NCBI GenBank assembly: GCA_040398805.1
Contig: JBBATK010000003.1
Location: 62,001 to 126,000, forward strand
Direction of reading: 5' to 3'
Length of the DNA stretch: 64,000 bases
Source: JBBATK01 sp040398805
Lineage (GTDB): Bacteria > Bacteroidota > Ignavibacteria > Kapaibacteriales > NICIL-2
Part shown: positions 27,161 through 35,326 of the stretch, one piece after another
Numbering within the stretch: the stretch's first letter is position 1
Layout of the letters: each line of letters begins with the position of its first letter
Program-made: the position numbers and the translations under genes
Notes under the pieces: model-generated
What the model saw: the letters and a program-made list of their open reading frames with translations, nothing else
What the model was told of the DNA's origin: nothing
The model's database searches: none

Positions 27161-29626
27161 TTACAGGTAGAGCGGGAAACGCGAAGGATTCGTCTCGTGC
27201 ATCATGGAATAGACGGCATCGAAGATATGTTCGGCCTCCGGCTTGCTCCAGTAGTTTCCGTCGGTACCATAGGCAGGACGGTGCGCTTGTGCGCTGAGGG
27301 TTCGGGGCGCTGCATCCAAGTAGGAGAATCCTTGTTGGAGTTCGATCACCTGCTGTAGCATGTAGGCGGTGGTGCCACCGGGAACATCTTCATCGACGAA
27401 GAGGATGCGGTTCGTCTTCTTCAGCGAATCGAGGATGACATGGTGACGGTCGAAGGGCAGCAAGGTCTGGACGTCGATCACTTCCACATCGATTCCGCAC
27501 GCGGCGAGCATGTCGGCCGCGCGAAGCGCGACGCGGCAGGTGGCACCATAGGTCACCAAGGTGAGATCGCTTCCGGTGCGGATCACCTCGGGGACACCCA
27601 GCTCCACGCAGTGTTCGCCGATGTTATCGGGTAGCTTCTCTTTCAATCGGTAGCCGTTAAGCACTTCCACGATGATCGCCGGCTCGTCGCTCCGCAGCAA
27701 GGTGTTGTACATTCCCGCCGCGCGCGTCATGTCTCTCGGAACGCATACGTACATACCTCGGACAAGATTGATGATGCCTGCCATGGGAGAGCCGCTGTGC
27801 CAAATTCCTTCCAATCGATGACCGCGGGTGCGGACGATGACGGGAGCTTTCTGTCCGCCCTTCGTGCGCCATTGCACGGTGGCGAGATCGTCGCTCATGA
27901 GCTGCAAGGCATAGAGCACGTAGTCCAGGTACTGCAATTCACAGATGGGACGCAGACCTCGCATGGCCAGACCGATGGCCTGACCGAGGATGGTGCACTC
28001 GCGGATTCCGGTGTCTGCGACGCGCAATGCTCCGTACTTCTCCTGAAGACCGGAGAATCCCTGATTCACATCACCGAGACGTCCCAGGTCTTCACCGAAG
28101 GCAAGCACACGGGGATCGCGTTGCAACCAGTAATCGAAGGTCGCATTCAATACTTCGAAGCCGACCTTGACCGGTGAGGCATCCGTGTAGACGGGGGCGG
28201 AGGGACGGATCTTCAACGCGTTCAATTCCGAGGTGCTGTGCAGGTGACTGGAATACCGGTCCTTCTGCAGCGCATCCTGCGTCGATCGGTACTCACGTAT
28301 GCGTTGAAGGGATGGATGCGACGACGCCTTGGTAAGGACGAGGATCTTGTGGATGGCGATGAAGTAATCCGCGCGGAACGGTTCTCGAATGGCAGCGAGT
28401 TCCTGACGCACCGCGGTTATTTCCGTGTGAAGGTCCGGATGCGCCGCCGCCACGTCGTCCATCAACGCCAGAACCCGCGTGATTTCCGTCCGAATGGGAT
28501 CGATGAACCCTTTCCATGCCCGGTCCTTGGCAGACCGTACAAAATCAGAAGCATTGCTCTCTATCTCGTCCAGTTCGGCTTCCGTGGCCAAACCCTGCTC
28601 GAGTATCCACGTGCGCATACGACCGAGGCCGTCGTAGTCCGATTCCCATTGCAATCGTTCTTTCGATTTGTATCGTTCATGTGATCCGGACGTGGAGTGG
28701 CCCTGGGGCTGTGTGACCTCCGTGACATGGATGATGGCGGGGAATCCCGTGCTGCGGATGGTTTCCGCTGCACGCGCATAGGTGCGGACGAGTTCGGGGT
28801 AATCCCATCCTTTCACCACATAGATATCATACCCTTGAGTGTCACCCTCTCCGCGGCGGAAACCACTAAGGATAGCGCCGAGATCGCCCTTCGTATTCTG
28901 GAATTCGTTCGGTACCGAGATACCGTAGCCATCGTCCCAAATGGAAATGAGAGCCGATGCCCGCAGTACCCCGATGGCATTGACCGACTCCCAGAACATG
29001 CCTTCTGCCGCACTCGCATTGCCGATCGTCCCGAAAGCGATCTCGTTGCCATGGGCGGAGAATCCTGCGATCTCCTTCATGGCTTCCACTTCGCGGTACA
29101 AGCGGGATGCATAGGCAAGTCCCACGAGACGCGGCATCTGCGAACCCGTGGGCGATACGTCGGCCGAGGAGTTGTATTCATCCACGAGAGAGCGCCACGA
29201 ACCATCGTCGTTCAGGAAGCGGGTACCGAAGTGGCCGTTCATCGAGCGTCCGGCGGAGGACGGTTCGGCGGCGACATCGGGAGTGGCGTAGAGTTGCGAG
29301 AAGAATTTCTCGACGGAGGAGATGCCTTTGGCGAACATGAAGGTCTGATCGCGATAGTACCCGCTCCGCACATCGCCTTTTCGGAAGGCACGCGCCATGG
29401 CGAGCTGAGCGACTTCTTTGCCGTCGCCGAAAATGCCGAACTTGGCTTTGCCGGAGAGGACTTCCTTACGACCCAGCAGACTGGCGTGGCGACTTTCCCA
29501 GCCGATGCGGTAATCGTCAAGGACGCTGTCCCGATCCCACGTCATCGCCACCGAAGCGGACGACGTCGCGGAGCTTTTGTTCGTACTGCCATTTCCTGTT
29601 TTTGATGTCGTTACGGCTGTTTTCAC
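27161..29626 (-). CDS. 2-oxoacid dehydrogenase E1 component, fused alpha and beta subunits
   Basis: About 821 residues from a GTG at 29626. The N-terminal half (E1-alpha) contains the TPP-binding region GTIGNASAAEGMFWES ... SIWDDGYGIS; the C-terminal half (E1-beta) contains VLAFGEDLGRLGDVNQGF, DTGIRECTILGQAIGLAMRG and the transketolase C-domain (LVTYGATCRVALRAADML). The product is the thiamin-diphosphate E1 of a branched-chain 2-oxoacid or pyruvate dehydrogenase complex; one-chain alpha-beta fusions are common in Bacteroidota. E2 and E3 are not in the window. Start: a TATCTTTG box at 29669-29676 on the minus strand excludes the open frame back to 29758; ATG at 29545 is the alternative. The Ser/Thr-rich leader (TTSKTGNGSTNKSS) is not part of the catalytic fold. 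Confidence 0.88.
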   Translation of the reverse strand: MKTAVTTSKTGNGSTNKSSATSSASVAMTWDRDSVLDDYRIGWESRHASLLGRKEVLSGKAKFGIFGDGKEVAQLAMARAFRKGDVRSGYYRDQTFMFAKGISSVEKFFSQLYATPDVAAEPSSAGRSMNGHFGTRFLNDDGSWRSLVDEYNSSADVSPTGSQMPRLVGLAYASRLYREVEAMKEIAGFSAHGNEIAFGTIGNASAAEGMFWESVNAIGVLRASALISIWDDGYGISVPNEFQNTKGDLGAILSGFRRGEGDTQGYDIYVVKGWDYPELVRTYARAAETIRSTGFPAIIHVTEVTQPQGHSTSGSHERYKSKERLQWESDYDGLGRMRTWILEQGLATEAELDEIESNASDFVRSAKDRAWKGFIDPIRTEITRVLALMDDVAAAHPDLHTEITAVRQELAAIREPFRADYFIAIHKILVLTKASSHPSLQRIREYRSTQDALQKDRYSSHLHSTSELNALKIRPSAPVYTDASPVKVGFEVLNATFDYWLQRDPRVLAFGEDLGRLGDVNQGFSGLQEKYGALRVADTGIRECTILGQAIGLAMRGLRPICELQYLDYVLYALQLMSDDLATVQWRTKGGQKAPVIVRTRGHRLEGIWHSGSPMAGIINLVRGMYVCVPRDMTRAAGMYNTLLRSDEPAIIVEVLNGYRLKEKLPDNIGEHCVELGVPEVIRTGSDLTLVTYGATCRVALRAADMLAACGIDVEVIDVQTLLPFDRHHVILDSLKKTNRILFVDEDVPGGTTAYMLQQVIELQQGFSYLDAAPRTLSAQAHRPAYGTDGNYWSKPEAEHIFDAVYSMMHETNPSRFPLYL

Positions 29627-29668
29627 GAGGGATGTTCCGAGTAAGCAAAAAGGTTGCGTAAGAGCCTG

Positions 29669-29676
29669 CAAAGATA
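29669..29676 (-). promoter_or_regulatory. Putative -7 promoter box (TATCTTTG) for the E1 gene
   Basis: An exact TAnnTTTG match on the minus strand, 43 nt upstream of the GTG at 29626. It falls inside the longest open frame, which is the reason for the shorter start. Confidence 0.45.
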
Positions 29677-29771
29677 CGAAAGGAGCCCCCTTGGCAGGCT
29701 CACGCGCAGCACTCCCGCTCTTACCCGTCGGCATGCTGCCGGAAACCTCTCCGCTCATGCCGGAACCGCTG

Positions 29772-30464
29772 TCACAACGGAATTCGCAGGTTCACGACGG
29801 TGAAGCCGCGCGTGGGTTGGGCAGACCGCATCGGGAGGATGGGATCGATGGAGGATTTGACTGATTCAGTGAGACGGTAGGCACCATACCCGATGGCCGC
29901 GCCAAGAAGGGCGCCTGCGATGATGTCCGATGGATAATGGACGCCAAGGTTCATACGTGCGTACCACGTGTACCCCGCAAAGAGCACCGTCGGCGCGATG
30001 ACGTACCACGTGGGGTACCGAAGCGAGAGATAGGCGGCCATGGTGGCAGCCGTGGAGGAATGGCCGGACGGAAACGAGAACTCATCGTCGTACGAACCCG
30101 GCGAGATGCACGCGGGATGCGCCCTCCACGGTCGCGGACGGCGCACGAGCTCCTTCAACAGGAACGTGGCCCCGAGCGTCACCGCCTCGGCGGAGAGCAA
30201 TACCACGCCGGATGCTGCATCGTAGCTGTTCCCGTTCAGGTGACCTGCAGCGAAGAGAGCCACGGGAACACCGGCCGAGACGGGGACGAGGGCGTCACTC
30301 ACGGAGCGAGAGAGGGTGTGATAGGATGCCGCCGACTGAACGGACCGCACCACGGCCGCCTCTCCGCGAAGCGAGTCGCATTGGTCGGCACCGACCACGT
30401 GCAGCGAGATTGCGACGAGGATGAAGGTGTGAAGCACGAGACGTACACGGGAAGATCGCGACAT
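29772..30464 (-). CDS. PAP2-superfamily membrane phosphatase
   Basis: A 230-residue phosphatidic-acid-phosphatase type 2 protein with an N-terminal signal/anchor and several transmembrane helices. The three-part active site is complete: Lys104 to RP at 110-112 (KELVRRPRP), PSGH at 132-135, and Arg170, His176 and Asp180 (RMNLGVHYPSD). Likely substrates are undecaprenyl pyrophosphate, phosphatidic acid or lipid A phosphates at the periplasmic face; sequence does not decide. It is divergent from the FliO-like gene across 66 nt and lies upstream of the E1 gene. Confidence 0.9.
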   Translation of the reverse strand: MSRSSRVRLVLHTFILVAISLHVVGADQCDSLRGEAAVVRSVQSAASYHTLSRSVSDALVPVSAGVPVALFAAGHLNGNSYDAASGVVLLSAEAVTLGATFLLKELVRRPRPWRAHPACISPGSYDDEFSFPSGHSSTAATMAAYLSLRYPTWYVIAPTVLFAGYTWYARMNLGVHYPSDIIAGALLGAAIGYGAYRLTESVKSSIDPILPMRSAQPTRGFTVVNLRIPL

Positions 30465-30492
30465 AGCCGAGGGGAATTCCTGAAGGGTTCTG

Positions 30493-30500
30493 TATGTTTG
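30493..30500 (+). promoter_or_regulatory. Putative -7 promoter box (TATGTTTG) for the FliO-like gene
   Basis: An exact TAnnTTTG match 31 nt upstream of the ATG at 30531, followed by an A-rich leader (GACAAAAAAAAGTCT) typical of Bacteroidota translation starts. Confidence 0.45.
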
Positions 30501-30530
30501 AGGGTCTAAAGTAACGACAAAAAAAAGTCT

Positions 30531-30980
30531 ATGGACGGTACGGTACTCAAAGCTTTCGTAACACTCGTCGGGTGCATCGCATTCCTTGGAGCGGTGCTTT
30601 GGTGGGTGAAGAGGAAAACCTCACGCGGTCAGGCCGGAAGTCAGGACATCCGCATCCGCATCGTTGCGCGTCAGCCCTTAGGTTCCAAGGCCTCGGTGGC
30701 CGTCGTGGAGGTGGGTGAGAAGACCCTGATCCTGGGCATCACGGAACACTCCGTCACGAATCTCGGTGTGGGGTCGGATGTTGCCTCGGCACCGGGCGCG
30801 GAAGTGCGGAGGTCGATTCCAAGCACACCGCCAACCTTCGGACCTCCTCCTACCTACCCACCCACGGCACCGCCGCCGCCCTTCAGCGCACCGACGGGAT
30901 TCCCTCCGGCAACGGGAGGAGCGGAACCTCAGGACCTCAGCATCGGCGGATATCTCCGTTCGCTTTTCCGTCGCGGATAG
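30531..30980 (+). CDS. FliO/MopB-like small membrane protein
   Basis: A 149-residue protein with one N-terminal transmembrane helix (about 8-26), a basic stretch (WWVKRKTSRG), then a FliO-like beta domain: IRIVARQPLGSKASVAVVEVGEKTLILGITEHSV is close to the signature 'lGpk.sl.lVevgg..LllGvt...i..L'. A long Pro-rich tail (about 100-133) ends in GGYLRSLFRRG. FliO aids assembly of the FliPQR core of flagellar type III export. No other flagellar export gene is nearby, so it may be an orphaned flagellar gene or a FliO-fold protein with another job. It precedes mreB in the same direction. Confidence 0.6.
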   Translation: MDGTVLKAFVTLVGCIAFLGAVLWWVKRKTSRGQAGSQDIRIRIVARQPLGSKASVAVVEVGEKTLILGITEHSVTNLGVGSDVASAPGAEVRRSIPSTPPTFGPPPTYPPTAPPPPFSAPTGFPPATGGAEPQDLSIGGYLRSLFRRG

Positions 30981-31063
30981 TTGCGCGGGCACACGTGCCG
31001 GCAGGTGTCTACAACCCACAGGAAACCCGCAAAAAGCCTCCCCTCCATTGCCCCTCTCTTTTG

Positions 31064-31071
31064 TAGATTTG
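31064..31071 (+). promoter_or_regulatory. Putative -7 promoter box (TAGATTTG) for mreBCD
   Basis: An exact TAnnTTTG match 71 nt upstream of the mreB ATG, with a TTG 13 nt further upstream. Confidence 0.4.
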
Positions 31072-31141
31072 CCGCGCACACGCTCGCACGCACGGGACTC
31101 TCTCGCTCAACTTTCGATCACCTCTTGGGTACGATACACTC

Positions 31142-32164
31142 ATGAAATTCGGACTGCTTTCCAATGATGTCGCCATTGACCTTGGTACCGCCAACACCCT
31201 CGTGTGGATGAAGGGCAAAGGTATCGTTCTGAACGAACCTTCGATCGTCGCCTTCGATCGGACGTCGAAGAACATCATCGCCGTGGGACATGAAGCGCAG
31301 TCGATGGTCGGCAAGACCCACAAGGACATCCGCACCATACGTCCGTTGAAGGACGGTGTGATCGCCGACTTCGAAATCGCCGAGGGCATGATGCGTGCGT
31401 TCATCCGCAAAGTCACTCAATCATGGCAACCCGTGCGCCGTGTCGTCATCTGCATCCCTTCCGGTATCACCGAAGTGGAGAAGCGTGCCGTGCGAGACAG
31501 CGCCGAGCATGCGGGCGCAAAAGAAGTATACCTGATTGCGGAGCCTATGGCGGCTGCCATCGGCGTGGGACTGGATGTGCACGAGCCCGTCGGCAACATG
31601 ATCGTCGACATCGGCGGTGGAACGACGGAGATCGCGGTCATCGCACTCAGCGGCATCGTCAGCGAGGAGTCCATCCGTATCGCCGGCGACGAGATGACGC
31701 AGGCGATCGTCCAGTACTTCAAGAAGAATCACAACATGCTCATCGGAGACCGTACGGCGGACATGATCAAGTCCGGTGTGGGCTCCGCATCGAAGCTGCC
31801 GGAAGAGATCATCATCGAGGTGAAAGGTCGAGACCTTGTCGATGGCATACCGAAGATGATCGAGATCAGCTCCGAAGACATCCGCATGGCGCTCGACGGC
31901 GCGGTGAACCTCATCGTGGAAGCCGTGCTGAACCTGCTTGAGCGCACACCTCCCGAACTGTCCGCCGACATCTTCGACCGCGGAATCATCCTGAGCGGTG
32001 GTGGCGCTTTGCTCAAGGGATTGGACCAACGCCTTTCGCGCGAGACCCGTCTGCCGGTGCATGTAGCGGAAGATCCACTCACTGCCGTCGTGCGAGGCAC
32101 CGGCAAGGTGCTTGAAGACCTTCAAGCCTATCAATCGGTCCTCATCAAGAGCAAGAGATACTAG
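31142..32164 (+). CDS. mreB: Rod shape-determining protein MreB
   Basis: A 340-residue bacterial actin that forms membrane-associated filaments guiding lateral cell-wall synthesis. ATP-binding motifs of the actin/Hsp70 fold are visible: phosphate 1 VAIDLGTANTLVW, phosphate 2 MIVDIGGGTTEIAV, and the adenosine motif ILSGGGALLKGLD. Length and ends match the family. It heads an mreB-mreC-mreD operon, so the organism is presumably rod-shaped or elongated. Confidence 0.97.
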   Translation: MKFGLLSNDVAIDLGTANTLVWMKGKGIVLNEPSIVAFDRTSKNIIAVGHEAQSMVGKTHKDIRTIRPLKDGVIADFEIAEGMMRAFIRKVTQSWQPVRRVVICIPSGITEVEKRAVRDSAEHAGAKEVYLIAEPMAAAIGVGLDVHEPVGNMIVDIGGGTTEIAVIALSGIVSEESIRIAGDEMTQAIVQYFKKNHNMLIGDRTADMIKSGVGSASKLPEEIIIEVKGRDLVDGIPKMIEISSEDIRMALDGAVNLIVEAVLNLLERTPPELSADIFDRGIILSGGGALLKGLDQRLSRETRLPVHVAEDPLTAVVRGTGKVLEDLQAYQSVLIKSKRY

Positions 32165-32233
32165 TACCGTCGCGTGAAGTCCGCCGTGCGTGCACGGCCG
32201 CGCCTTCCACGCACCGCTTACCGCCAACACCTC

Positions 32234-33088
32234 ATGCAACGTGCTTTCGACTTCATCGTTCGATTCAAGGAGTATATCGTTCTCGTGATACTCTCGGTGA
32301 TGTGTTTCTCGTTCATGTCGTACGGAAGTCTGGGTCAGCTTGGCGGATTCCGGTCTCTGGTCATCGCCACCATAGGAGCGGTGCAGAGTGCATTCTCTTG
32401 GCTACCGAATCCTGTGGCATTGAAGGCGGAGAATTCGGCTCTGCGGGATCTCAACCTGCAGTTGTCGCGCGAAGTGGTGAAGATGCGGCAGTCGGTGATC
32501 GAGAACGACAAGTTGCGCTCGATGTTGAGTTTCAAGACCACGCAACGTCATACGCTTCTCGCGTGCGAGGTGATCGGTAAGTCCACCTCCGAATTCAGGA
32601 ACTACATCACGATCAACCGTGGTGCGAGCGACGGTATCCAAGAAGGTATGACCGTGGTGACCGATGCGGGACTCGTCGGTGTCACCGTCGGCGTGAGCTC
32701 GTCATACGCTCTGGTGCAACTCGTGATCAACCGCGATTCGCGGATCGCTTCGCGGAACCAGCGGACGCGCGAGGAAGGGATCATCGTTTGGGAAGGTTCC
32801 GAATATCTGGTCATGAAGAACATCCCGCGCACGTTCGATATCAAGACGAATGATGTCATCATTTCGAGTTCGCTTAGCAGACGGTTTATGGCCGATTTCG
32901 TCGTGGGGTATGTTGCGGGAGTGGTCGGCGACCAGCAGTCGCTCTTTCGCAAAGTCAACGTACGCCCGGCGGTGAACTTCTCCAGTCTTGAACAGGTGTT
33001 TGTCATCATGACACCGCCGGACAAGTCACGATTCGAATTGGAGAAGCGGGTCGAGGAGAAGCTTCGTCAAAAGCTTCAGAACGAGTAA
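32234..33088 (+). CDS. mreC: Rod shape-determining protein MreC
   Basis: A 284-residue protein from ATG 32234 (a GTG at 32174 would extend it). One transmembrane helix (about 15-35) is followed by a coiled coil (LKAENSALRDLNLQL ... IENDKLRSML) and the periplasmic double beta-barrel (NYITINRGASDGIQEGM, GLVGVTVGVSSSYALVQLV). MreC is the periplasmic scaffold linking MreB filaments to PBP2/RodA. It lies ~70 nt downstream of mreB and 47 nt upstream of mreD. Confidence 0.93.
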   Translation: MQRAFDFIVRFKEYIVLVILSVMCFSFMSYGSLGQLGGFRSLVIATIGAVQSAFSWLPNPVALKAENSALRDLNLQLSREVVKMRQSVIENDKLRSMLSFKTTQRHTLLACEVIGKSTSEFRNYITINRGASDGIQEGMTVVTDAGLVGVTVGVSSSYALVQLVINRDSRIASRNQRTREEGIIVWEGSEYLVMKNIPRTFDIKTNDVIISSSLSRRFMADFVVGYVAGVVGDQQSLFRKVNVRPAVNFSSLEQVFVIMTPPDKSRFELEKRVEEKLRQKLQNE

Positions 33089-33135
33089 CGTATTTCCATG
33101 GCAATCTGCATGGGAGGATCCATCGCCTCCTCTTC

Positions 33136-33693
33136 ATGCCGACCCTTTCACGCTTCATCACCTGCATGCCACTTTTGCCGGACAGAGTGCACCTAGCCGC
33201 GAACCCGCAGATGCGGTTTCTCGTCTATGCCATCACGTCGCTCTTCTTGACGGTATTCACGATCGTCTTCTTGAATTTCTTCGCCGTGGGCGGAGTAGCG
33301 CCGGATCTCCTGTTGATACTCTGCGTGTGGGTGGCGCTTGCGGAAGGACAATTTGCCGGATTGCTCTTTGCGTTCGCGGTGGGCATGACCTTCGATATCG
33401 CATCGAACGACGTCCTGGGGTCGAACGCGCTGGCGAAAATCCTTGCAGCGTTCGTCGCGGGTTACTTCCATCAGGAGGACAACGTGGACTCGATCATCGG
33501 CGGTATTCCCTTCCTCGGCGTCGTCACCATCAGCGGTCTTGTCCACAACCTTGTCTATTACTTCCTCTACATCCGCCCCTCGGAGATTCCCTTCGGAAGC
33601 TTCTTCATCAGTTATGGACTGGCGGCCACCTTGTATACCACCGTGATGGCATTGGTACCGATGTTCTGGCGCTCACGTTCCATGGCGCGCTGA
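33136..33693 (+). CDS. mreD: Rod shape-determining protein MreD
   Basis: A 185-residue polytopic inner-membrane protein with about five hydrophobic segments and the MreD features FAVGGVAPDLLLIL and AEGQFAGLLFAFAVGMTFDIASNDVLGSNALAKI. It completes the mreBCD elongation complex. In-frame ATGs at 33166 and 33211 are alternative starts; the last would remove the hydrophilic first 25 residues. Confidence 0.88.
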   Translation: MPTLSRFITCMPLLPDRVHLAANPQMRFLVYAITSLFLTVFTIVFLNFFAVGGVAPDLLLILCVWVALAEGQFAGLLFAFAVGMTFDIASNDVLGSNALAKILAAFVAGYFHQEDNVDSIIGGIPFLGVVTISGLVHNLVYYFLYIRPSEIPFGSFFISYGLAATLYTTVMALVPMFWRSRSMAR

Positions 33694-33696
33694 GTC

Positions 33697-33734
33697 GGAA
33701 CTTCCGAGTACTGTGCGCGGTACTCAGCGGTTCC
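33697..33734. terminator. Possible hairpin between convergent mreD and transglutaminase-like genes
   Basis: Nested inverted repeats GGAAC...GTTCC and GAGTAC...GTACTC fill the 40-nt gap between two converging genes. There is no U-run on either side, so intrinsic termination is uncertain. Confidence 0.3.
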
Positions 33735-34963
33735 TAGGGCACATCGATGGCATATCGGATACGTGCAAATGTTTCGGGGCCGACGATACCGGCAGCATTG
33801 ACACTCCGCACCCGTATCACGTTGTCTCCGTCCTTCAGAGACCAGCGAAACGAGGAACCCTTGACACGAACCCACGGTCCATTGTCGATACTGACCTGAT
33901 AGTGCGAGAACCAGGGCGTCGAATTCCTCAAGGTGAGTTCGAAATCAGGACGGGCGGCGAACCTGCTCATGTTCTCAAGATAGTCCTCGGCGGACCGGAT
34001 ATCGAACCGCTTGAACATCTCGCTCCATATCACGTCCTTATCGTAATCGAAGAGGACGATGGTCTTGTTGATACCGAAGTATAGATGCGCAGGTTCGTCG
34101 GTAAACGCACGGTGGCTGATCGGTATTCCCTGAAAGGTCAGGTAGTTGAGCTTGCCGTCCAACTTCAATCGGAGTTCTACCCGTTCGCCGGATTGGATGG
34201 AAGTCACACCTTCGTAACCGAAATATTGTCGCAGGAACATCTTATACGAATGCGCGAATTCATTCACGTCGGAGAGCCCCTCCCTTTCCGCTGCTCTCGG
34301 AGACGTGTGGACGAGAACGGAATCGAAGGTGCTGTCGCGCAACGTCTGGTATATCTCGTAGAAGCTCAGCGGAACATTGTCGGATTTCGTGATGAAGCTA
34401 CATGTCTGCGGATCGAGGAACAGCCACTTCTGTAAGGTGTTCGAATACACTTCGACCGCCACATGCCCTGCACCGAGACCTGCGTATGCCGCATCCACTT
34501 TTCGTATCTGGACCACCCGCGACACATATCCGAAGGCCGTGAAGACTTCGTGCAGGACCTGCGCATATTCCTGGCATCGGAATCGTTTTCCGGCACGTCC
34601 GAGTTCAAGAATCTGCAATGCCGAGGAGTTCTGCGGCGCTGCATTGACCTGGTCATGTCGCCAGGACATGCTTACCCACTCGGTAAGCCCGAACAGGATG
34701 TCCGGGTCCATTTGCACCGGGACTTTCCAGCGTTCCGCGACATAGTCCCGGAGTTTCCGCATCTCCGGATCCGCGGGACTCTTCGGAAGGTACACGGACA
34801 TATACCGATCACTGTACACAAGGTTGTTGGTTTCCAGGAAGGTGATCTTCTTGAGAGAGGTGTCCGGTTTACCGGATCCGGCCCAGGAAAAGGGCGCTGT
34901 GGCCGAGACAACGACGAGTATCGCCGTAAGGATATGCGGGTGCAAGCGAGGCTTCAAAATCAT
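33734..34963 (-). CDS. Secreted transglutaminase-like cysteine protease-fold protein
   Basis: A 409-residue exported protein from ATG 34963 (a TTG lies upstream at 34975). The signal peptide (HILTAILVVVSATAPFSWAG) is followed by a transglutaminase-core domain with a plausible Cys130-His167-Asp184 triad (RFRCQEYAQVLHEVFTAFG, GHVAVEVYS, WLFLDPQ). The C-terminal ~110 residues look like an Ig-like/Y_Y_Y-type beta domain (WFSHYQVSIDNGPWVRV ... DGDNVIRVRSVNAAG). Such proteins act as periplasmic proteases or peptide hydrolases, sometimes in glycan clusters; the role here is unknown. It is transcribed toward mreD, from a promoter near 35027. Confidence 0.75.
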   Translation of the reverse strand: MILKPRLHPHILTAILVVVSATAPFSWAGSGKPDTSLKKITFLETNNLVYSDRYMSVYLPKSPADPEMRKLRDYVAERWKVPVQMDPDILFGLTEWVSMSWRHDQVNAAPQNSSALQILELGRAGKRFRCQEYAQVLHEVFTAFGYVSRVVQIRKVDAAYAGLGAGHVAVEVYSNTLQKWLFLDPQTCSFITKSDNVPLSFYEIYQTLRDSTFDSVLVHTSPRAAEREGLSDVNEFAHSYKMFLRQYFGYEGVTSIQSGERVELRLKLDGKLNYLTFQGIPISHRAFTDEPAHLYFGINKTIVLFDYDKDVIWSEMFKRFDIRSAEDYLENMSRFAARPDFELTLRNSTPWFSHYQVSIDNGPWVRVKGSSFRWSLKDGDNVIRVRSVNAAGIVGPETFARIRYAIDVP

Positions 34964-35026
34964 GATGACGTCCAACTATTGCCGAGCGATAGACCGGTAT
35001 GCACCTGCGCCTTTTGCACGAAAGGA

Positions 35027-35034
35027 CAAAGTTA
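35027..35034 (-). promoter_or_regulatory. Putative -7 promoter box (TAACTTTG) for the transglutaminase-like gene
   Basis: An exact TAnnTTTG match on the minus strand, about 64 nt upstream of the ATG at 34963. Confidence 0.45.
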
Positions 35035-35265
35035 CCACCATTTGAGGCGCCGCGGACACCGCAGGAGCGTGCATGTCGTGTCCGAAACAGCCGATGCGGG
35101 CCGCCCTTTCGGTCAGCCGGCATGACGATAGTAACCCTTCCGTATCCACTTCGTTACGATGACCCGGAGAGGTTCGTGGAACGCGGCATCCAGAGCATCA
35201 CGAATCGCGAAGCAATCCGTGGAAAAGTTGTCATTTCTCCCCCTCTACACATGGTGAACCGCACC

Positions 35266-35273
35266 TATATTTG
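35266..35273 (+). promoter_or_regulatory. Putative -7 promoter box (TATATTTG) for smc
   Basis: An exact TAnnTTTG match 54 nt upstream of the smc ATG; the identical octamer precedes asnS on the other strand. Confidence 0.5.
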
Positions 35274-35326
35274 CGCCCGGCTTTTTTCCATCTGCCGGTT
35301 TTCCCGATCATCCCCCGAGTCGTGTC

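Larger units (their letters stand above)
34964..35326. other. Divergent intergenic region with two promoter boxes
   Basis: This 363-nt stretch between the transglutaminase-like gene and smc holds a minus-strand TAACTTTG and a plus-strand TATATTTG facing outward. The ~230 nt between the boxes has no convincing ORF, hairpin or RNA motif. Confidence 0.6.
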
